Positions 31,500 through 35,758 of a stretch of 35,758 nucleotides of DNA are shown here, piece by piece (position 1 is the stretch's first letter; each line of letters opens with the position of its first letter). The notes beneath the pieces were generated by a model. That model was not told the origin of the DNA. It was given only the letters and a program-made list of their open reading frames with translations, and searched no databases. This stretch comes from a virus: IMG/VR virus record IMGVR_UViG_3300032249_000675, positions 1-35,758 of that record. One strand, given 5' to 3'. A program made the translations under genes and the position numbers.

Positions 31500-31943
31500 T
31501 CAACTCTTTGATTGATTTTTAGTTATTTTTTCTAAAATCTCGTCAGCTTTAGAGATTAAAACCCCGTAACGAAAGCTAGCAAAAGGGTCTTTCTCGGGGT
31601 TCCCAATGACCGCTAAGGCTATCCCCAAAGGCTCAAGATGGCTCATAGTGTATGCGTGTTGCTGTCCTATTTCATACCTCACCACGTCCCTCGTTTCTTC
31701 TAGAGCCTCTAATCGTTCACGTTCCCCACGATACACGTCTCTCCACTCTCTCATTTTTTCCAAATCAGAAATGATATCTTTCTTGAGAATTTGATTAGGG
31801 TTTTCGCTTGCGATAATTCTTCCATCTCCCAAGGCTAAGCAGAAAGACAGAAATTCTTTATGATATTTTTGTGCTTCATCTTTAGGTAGTTTGTAAGACG
31901 GGCGTGCTATTAAATTAATAAAATCGTATAGTTTATTTTTCAT
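31500..31943 (-). CDS. Hypothetical 147-aa helical protein
   Basis: A mostly helical, charged protein with a central coiled-coil-like stretch (DLEKMREWRDVYRGERERLEALEE). Its ATG directly abuts the upstream stop (TAA-ATG). No membrane segment or enzyme motif is seen, and no family is recognised. It lies in the run of small early genes between helicase and lysis-like genes. Confidence 0.6.
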   Translation of the reverse strand: MKNKLYDFINLIARPSYKLPKDEAQKYHKEFLSFCLALGDGRIIASENPNQILKKDIISDLEKMREWRDVYRGERERLEALEETRDVVRYEIGQQHAYTMSHLEPLGIALAVIGNPEKDPFASFRYGVLISKADEILEKITKNQSKS

Positions 31944-32399
31944 TTATTTTTCTTCTCCTGTTTGTTTTTCAAGTTTTTCATATTCAGTTTTAATAAAATT
32001 AGACCAAAATTCTCTAATCTTTGCGTCCGCTCTCTTCTGCAAAATACTGAGTATTTCGCTTTTGTAAACAAAGTCAAAAGGTAATTCGTAAATTTCGAAA
32101 AGTTGATATTTACTCCAGTCATCTTCCTGATAAAAAATATCCCGAGATTTATTAAAGAATAAATGTAAAAACAAATGTGTATCTCTAATGAAAAAAGACA
32201 AAGAACACTTTAGGTTGTATTCATTCAAATGATAGGAAGAATACAACTCAGGCGTGTCTAATTCGTCCACTCCTTCGGGGAATGCCTCGTTTACACCTTG
32301 AAACCATTTAACTTGCCAAGTGGCAAGCTCTAATGCTTTCAGGAACTCGTCCTTTGTTACTCTTGGTTTTTCTGCGTAAGCTCTGTCATAAATACTCAT
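31944..32399 (-). CDS. Hypothetical 151-aa protein, aromatic-rich
   Basis: Unusually rich in Phe, Tyr and Trp in its central part (SLSFFIRDTHLFLHLFFNK), with charged helical ends. It does not look like a TM protein because charges interrupt the hydrophobic stretch. No family is recognised. It abuts the downstream gene with no spacer. Confidence 0.6.
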   Translation of the reverse strand: MSIYDRAYAEKPRVTKDEFLKALELATWQVKWFQGVNEAFPEGVDELDTPELYSSYHLNEYNLKCSLSFFIRDTHLFLHLFFNKSRDIFYQEDDWSKYQLFEIYELPFDFVYKSEILSILQKRADAKIREFWSNFIKTEYEKLEKQTGEEK

Positions 32400-32401
32400 A
32401 T

Positions 32402-32557
32402 TTAAATTTCTCCTATTTCTTTTTCAAGTTCCTTGTATTTGTCCTTTAGAATATTGATAGTAACCCTTCTGTAATCATCATATTCTGGGTCATCAGAAAG
32501 TTCTAACTCTTCCATTGCTTTGATTTTTAGCTCTAGGTCTTCTCTGTAATCGTTCAT
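32402..32557 (-). CDS. 51-aa acidic helical protein
   Basis: ATG at 32557 directly follows the upstream TAA, and the frame ends in TAA at 32402. It is almost wholly charged: MNDYREDLELKIKAMEEL, then DDPEYDDYRR and a KDKYKELEKEI helix. It abuts its neighbours with no real gap. No family is recognised; small acidic early proteins of this kind often bind host proteins. Confidence 0.6.
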   Translation of the reverse strand: MNDYREDLELKIKAMEELELSDDPEYDDYRRVTINILKDKYKELEKEIGEI

Positions 32558-32953
32558 TTAACCCTCTCCCTGCTTGTGCCTTCTGCTTTGAACATGTTCT
32601 TTAACGATCTTAGAGATTCTCTTTTGTGCTTCTGATTCTTCTATATCGGGATTCAAAAGCCTAAAAGCCTGAATCTTTAAGGTTAAGTCCTTATAGACTG
32701 GGTTGTTTATAGCTGGTGGTAAGGCACTAAATGGGGCCGCAATTTCATTATCAAGCTCTTCATCTAGGATTTTAAATTTACGATCAACATTATTTAGCCA
32801 ATGATGATGTACCTGCCACTTGAGGATAGCGTTATCAGAATCCTTGACCAGTAAGCCTAGTCTGCGACTGACATCTTTAATTTTTTCAGCATAATCTAAA
32901 AACTCTTGATGAAGTTCTTTTAGTTCTGCTTGTATTTCTAGTAGGTCGTTCAT
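32558..32953 (-). CDS. Hypothetical 131-aa coiled-coil protein
   Basis: An N-terminal coiled coil (LLEIQAELKELHQEFLDYAEKIKDV) is followed by a helical part with HHHW and a basic C-terminus (VQSRRHKQGEG). No enzyme motif is seen. It overlaps the preceding gene by four bases. Unknown function; close linkage to the helicase gene suggests a replication-related or early host-directed role. Confidence 0.6.
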   Translation of the reverse strand: MNDLLEIQAELKELHQEFLDYAEKIKDVSRRLGLLVKDSDNAILKWQVHHHWLNNVDRKFKILDEELDNEIAAPFSALPPAINNPVYKDLTLKIQAFRLLNPDIEESEAQKRISKIVKEHVQSRRHKQGEG

Positions 32954-33114
32954 GGTGCTTGTCCTTTTAAAAATTTAATCTGCTCCTGAGTACGTTTTAG
33001 TTCTATTCTTGCCTTAGCTCTTTGCTCTTCGCTAAAAGCTCTTTGAATAGCAGCTTTGCAATCTAGTATTTTGCCTTCTAATATTTCAATCTGTTCACTT
33101 ATTGTGTAGCTCAT
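32950..33114 (-). CDS. Hypothetical 54-aa coiled-coil protein
   Basis: I start this gene at ATG 33114 (MSYTISEQIEILEGK), which gives the ATGA overlap with the helicase stop and a GGAG site upstream. A longer version from 33147 would overlap the helicase by 37 bases and is less likely. The protein is one charged helical hairpin (KAAIQRAFSEEQRAKARIEL). It could act as a helicase partner. Confidence 0.6.
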   Translation of the reverse strand: MSYTISEQIEILEGKILDCKAAIQRAFSEEQRAKARIELKRTQEQIKFLKGQAP

Positions 33115-34889
33115 GTTATTATTTCTCCTTTTAAAACGAATTGCCAATTCTTGCCATTGGCTTTGTTGATGGTACCTAGACCTGCTTTTTGCATAAGCTC
33201 AAACAGATAGCGAGCATAATCTGAGCCTTTCTTAAAGTTAGCTGGGTAACGCTTAAGAATTGTTTTGGCAAGATCATTAACTGTTCTTTTTTCCAGTGGT
33301 TTCCCCATGATTTTGTTGATGAAATATTGGTCTTCATTATTTGTTTTTTCAACACTAAACACCTTTTCCGCGTGAGAGATAAAAGCTCCAAGTAAAGAAA
33401 AAGCATTTTCGCTAGTTGTTTTAGAGATTGATCTTTCATAAGGCAAGTGGTTAAAATGGCAGTCAAGGATATGCAAGAGCAATGATAGCCTTAAATAAAG
33501 GCTTGAACACTTGCTGTAATATGATTCCATGAATGGATTATTAAGGTTTTTTTCTTGCTCTTCGTCTAAATAATCAAAAACAAAATCAACAAAATCAGGG
33601 TCAGCAAAGGTAACGTTTGCCCCTTCTGAGGCGATAATATGGCTATAGAGTTGAGTTAATATTGAATGATTGACAGGGGTTTTATTTTTGTTCCTTTGCT
33701 TCTTCATGGACTCATAGGTAACATAAACAAAGCGTTCCCACAGTCCATTATCGTTATCTTTATCTTCTGCGATAAGCCTTTTTAATACTGATGGCTGAAT
33801 GCCTCCTGTTACAGAAATAGCCGTTTGCTCCATCTCAATATCGGTATCCTGTCTTGAGACAGAAAGCCTAGCACCAGCACCTAGCTGTAATAGTGTTTCT
33901 TTGTCTTCTCCCCGTCCGCCTTTATAGGAATTAAGAGAATTAAATAAACCTTTTAATTCGTCTTTATCCCATAATAAGCCATTAGGGTTTTCAAAATGAG
34001 CCTTGCAAGCTGTTTCCATTGTGGAGTTAGAAATATAATATCTTTTGCGAATCGGCTTAGGTTTATCTGGTACTTGCACCCCTGAGTTTTTCTTTTTTAA
34101 TTCTTTTTTATCTTCAAGATAGCTTTTATAGTCTTCTTTTTCTTTTTCGTATTCTTCTAGTGCTTCGCATTGTAGCCTACCTAATGGTTTCATAAGACTG
34201 CTTAATACTGGTGTTTTTCCAGCACCAACTGGTAAGGCTACAGCACTCCAAAAGAAGGCATGTTCTTTAAATCCATGCTCAACTGTAAACTTAGAGCCTG
34301 CTAGAGAGGCGATGATTGAAAGCAAAAAGGTAAAGGGTACTTCTATCGGGAAATCTTCATAACGAATAGTACACATTGATTTTAGGTAGCTATAAAGTGA
34401 TGGTGATAGTATTTCTTTCAGGCTAAAGCTTGCTTGATTCTTTTTCTTTTCAACAAAGTTTTTAATCTCTTGAGCGTTAATAGAATCTTCCAACTCTTCG
34501 AATTTTTCGATAAGTTCCTTAACTTTCCTGAGATCATGGCGATTTATTGCGACTTGTTCGCTTACTTCTAGCCTTTGTTTCTCTTTGTGTTCCTCAAGTA
34601 TCTTGCCTAATAAAAAATTTGCATTAGCTGGAATATCTGAAAAATCCCAAGTTGCTTTAAGGTATTCCGATAATTCTGAATACTTGATATCGCTACCAAG
34701 TTCTTTAAATTTAAGTTTTACTGATTCAATTTCTACTGGTTCATTGGAGTTATACATTAGCTGCATAACTTTAAAAAGTTCTTGAGCGTTAAAACTGGTA
34801 AAGTATTCTGGCTTAAGCTCGTAAATTAAATACTTGCATTCAGGCTCACAAAGGATTAAACCTAGTAAGCCTTGTTCTGGGTCTCTCAT
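33111..34889 (-). CDS. Replicative helicase: DnaB-N domain fused to DUF3987-type ATPase
   Basis: A 592-residue protein. Residues 1-110 resemble the DnaB N-terminal domain (EQGLLGLILCEPECKYLIYE ... YFTSFNAQELFKVMQLMY). From about 160 a DUF3987-type ATPase follows, with the P-loop LPVGAGKTPVLS (219-230), a long charged insert (240-282) and LLWDKDELKGLFNSLNSYKG (305-324) as Walker B region. SVTGGIQPSVLKRLI near 357 fits a later ATPase motif. It would unwind DNA at the phage origin, most likely the iteron region at the right end. No primase or polymerase is encoded, so host enzymes would complete replication. Confidence 0.82.
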   Translation of the reverse strand: MRDPEQGLLGLILCEPECKYLIYELKPEYFTSFNAQELFKVMQLMYNSNEPVEIESVKLKFKELGSDIKYSELSEYLKATWDFSDIPANANFLLGKILEEHKEKQRLEVSEQVAINRHDLRKVKELIEKFEELEDSINAQEIKNFVEKKKNQASFSLKEILSPSLYSYLKSMCTIRYEDFPIEVPFTFLLSIIASLAGSKFTVEHGFKEHAFFWSAVALPVGAGKTPVLSSLMKPLGRLQCEALEEYEKEKEDYKSYLEDKKELKKKNSGVQVPDKPKPIRKRYYISNSTMETACKAHFENPNGLLWDKDELKGLFNSLNSYKGGRGEDKETLLQLGAGARLSVSRQDTDIEMEQTAISVTGGIQPSVLKRLIAEDKDNDNGLWERFVYVTYESMKKQRNKNKTPVNHSILTQLYSHIIASEGANVTFADPDFVDFVFDYLDEEQEKNLNNPFMESYYSKCSSLYLRLSLLLHILDCHFNHLPYERSISKTTSENAFSLLGAFISHAEKVFSVEKTNNEDQYFINKIMGKPLEKRTVNDLAKTILKRYPANFKKGSDYARYLFELMQKAGLGTINKANGKNWQFVLKGEIIT

Positions 34890-34895
34890 TGTTTT

Positions 34896-35039
34896 CTAGT
34901 ATCCTGCTTTTTTAAGTAACTGCCTTAACAAATAATCCCAGCTTATGCCATCTTCTTTACCGAGCTTTTGCTTTAGTTCTTCCATAGTAGTTCGTTTGAT
35001 GGTCATGGTTACTTGATTATCTCTATTTGGAGCTGTCAT
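34896..35039 (-). CDS. 47-aa ribbon-helix-helix-like protein
   Basis: ATG at 35039 to TAG at 34896. The pattern NQVTMTIKRTTMEELKQKLG, then DGISWDYLLRQLLKK, is one beta strand and two helices as in Arc/CopG-type DNA-binding dimers. It overlaps the upstream gene by 17 bases and lies 6 bases before the helicase gene. It could be the phage repressor, an origin-binding factor, or the ligand of the CTATAG dyads; which one is unknown. Confidence 0.65.
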   Translation of the reverse strand: MTAPNRDNQVTMTIKRTTMEELKQKLGKEDGISWDYLLRQLLKKAGY

Positions 35040-35409
35040 TTGTTGCCTCTTGTGTTTTATATTTTTCGTGAATTTTTAAAATAGTTTCGGCATATTCTCG
35101 AATAAAAGAAGAATCAGGCTCGCATGCTTCTGCTTCTGTTATTTCGTGATATATTTTGTCCAGCTCTATATTTAATATTGCTTGATAATAAAGCTGCCAT
35201 TTGTTTAAAAAATTATTTAATTCCCCCCATCTCATCAACTTAGAGTTTAATTTTTGACGTGCTTCTAATACTGTTTCGTTCATTTCTGGGATTTCTCGCC
35301 TTGTTTCATACTCATTGTTTAATTGCAAGAACTCACGCCATTGGTGATTTCGTTCTGCACGAATAAGATTTATTTTTCCGAGTTCAGGGTACATTTCGAA
35401 TTTGCTCAT
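35023..35409 (-). CDS. First leftward early gene, 128-aa helical protein
   Basis: A soluble protein of long charged helices (NLIRAERNHQWREFLQLNNE; ETVLEARQKLNSKLMRWGEL) ending in an acidic, disordered tail. No family is recognised. It is the promoter-proximal gene of the whole leftward operon and its ATG lies six bases from a strong -10, with no ribosome site, so translation is likely leaderless. Its position suggests immediate-early function, for example host takeover or regulation. Confidence 0.7.
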   Translation of the reverse strand: MSKFEMYPELGKINLIRAERNHQWREFLQLNNEYETRREIPEMNETVLEARQKLNSKLMRWGELNNFLNKWQLYYQAILNIELDKIYHEITEAEACEPDSSFIREYAETILKIHEKYKTQEATNDSSK

Positions 35410-35415
35410 GTAAAC

Positions 35416-35444
35416 ATATTAACATTGCACTACACTTAAGTCAA
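35416..35444 (-). promoter_or_regulatory. Strong leftward early promoter
   Basis: On the minus strand TTGACT (35439-35444), a 17-base gap and TAATAT (35416-35421) with an upstream TG (extended -10). Six bases separate it from the ATG at 35409, which would be the first transcribed codon. ATATTAA occurs at 35416-35422 and 35444-35450, 28 bases apart, bracketing the promoter like operators. Confidence 0.75.
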
Positions 35445-35468
35445 TATTAATCTTTTCTAATAAACAAT

Positions 35469-35758
35469 GGCGGAATCCGCCTTTTTCTCGCTATTCTTTC
35501 CGCCATGCAAAACCCTTACGCAGACTGGATATTGACACTATTTCCGCTTTTCCGCTTTTAGTCTAGAGAAATCCGACAATCCGACAGGACACTAATATGT
35601 TATAAAAAGATAATATATATATACTAAATACATATTTTTAACTATGTTTATTTTTTCCCTAGGGAAGAGGCGGAAAAGGCGGAAAACGTATATTTTGGCT
35701 CTAGGCTTGATTATCCAAGGCGGAAAAATTGACGGAGAAAAAGCGGAAAGCGGAAAAT
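35469..35758. other. Iteron-rich candidate replication origin
   Basis: GGCGGAATCCGCC palindrome at 35469-35481; TTTCCGCC at 35497; TTTCCGC and TTTTCCGC at 35541-35555; then an AT-rich stretch (35591-35656). GGCGGAAAA follows at 35669, 35678 and 35719, and AGCGGAAA twice near the end. Left copies point one way and right copies the other. TTCCCTAGGGAA (35655-35666) is a 12-base palindrome, and ATCCGACA is a perfect tandem pair at 35571-35586. Iterons flanking AT-rich DNA near a helicase gene are the usual form of an origin. The array runs off the end of the window. Confidence 0.7.

Noticed and set aside
31490-31500. Internal minus-strand promoter with TATAAT
   Set aside because: A TATAAT is present, but no -35 lies at a suitable distance and AT-rich spacers produce such hexamers by chance.
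33115-33147. Longer start for the 54-aa protein
   Set aside because: Would overlap the helicase gene by 37 bases; ATG 33114 gives the usual ATGA overlap and a better ribosome site.
33639-33655. Another CTATAGAGTT copy
   Set aside because: Single half-site within the helicase coding sequence, no dyad and no -10 nearby.

Overview
The window holds most or all of a podovirus-type (short, T7-like tail) phage or prophage. It is AT-rich with dense gene packing, mostly 1-30 base overlaps. The host looks like a Gram-negative bacterium with an AT-rich genome: there are cleavable signal peptides, several murein hydrolases and T7-like ejection proteins. Several operons look leaderless, which would suit an alphaproteobacterium, but that host assignment is inference. 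No integrase, excisionase, phage RNA polymerase or DNA polymerase is visible, so lytic or temperate lifestyle cannot be decided.

Layout. 1-622: a short reading-frame remnant and a non-coding left end with three GAYAGCCGAT repeats. 623-5627 (+): small ORF, terminase small and large subunits, portal and scaffold-like protein. 5635-6844: the major capsid gene as its own transcription unit, with a sigma70-like promoter, a leader of three hairpins (two of them covarying) and an intrinsic terminator. 6854-17711: a promoter with CTATAG dyads, tail tubes A and B, a GNAT-like protein and four internal-virion/ejection-type proteins, one carrying a GH24 lysozyme domain. 17714-21959: a second CTATAG promoter, then tail fibre and accessory virion genes. 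22023-23608: terminator, winged-helix-like protein, cytosine-C5 methyltransferase and a tRNA-Tyr. 23633-23771: a cluster of terminators where rightward and leftward transcription converge.

From 24286 to 35409 everything is on the minus strand. Reading leftward from the right end: a short promoter, two small proteins (one resembling a ribbon-helix-helix protein), a DnaB-N plus DUF3987-type replicative helicase, a run of small charged proteins, a lysis-like group (34-residue membrane peptide, exported protein, GH24 endolysin), a second promoter, then Gam/Gp157-like, ERF annealing protein, an SSB-tailed protein, unknowns, an exported metzincin protease, HNH nuclease, RuvC-like resolvase, unknowns including a two-TM holin candidate, a DUF1353 protein and an M15 endolysin. 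The right end (35469-35758) carries GGCGGAAA iterons in both orientations around an AT-rich core and is the best replication-origin candidate.

The most unusual signals are regulatory. A 22-bp element, CTATAG-N3-ACTATAGAGTTTA, occurs three times. Two copies lie exactly 10 bp upstream of a TATAAT that is itself exactly 6 bp from an ATG. The same hexamer-N6-ATG geometry recurs at other operon starts (623, 22090, 35409), suggesting that much of the phage's first-gene expression is leaderless, whereas the capsid gene has a long structured leader.
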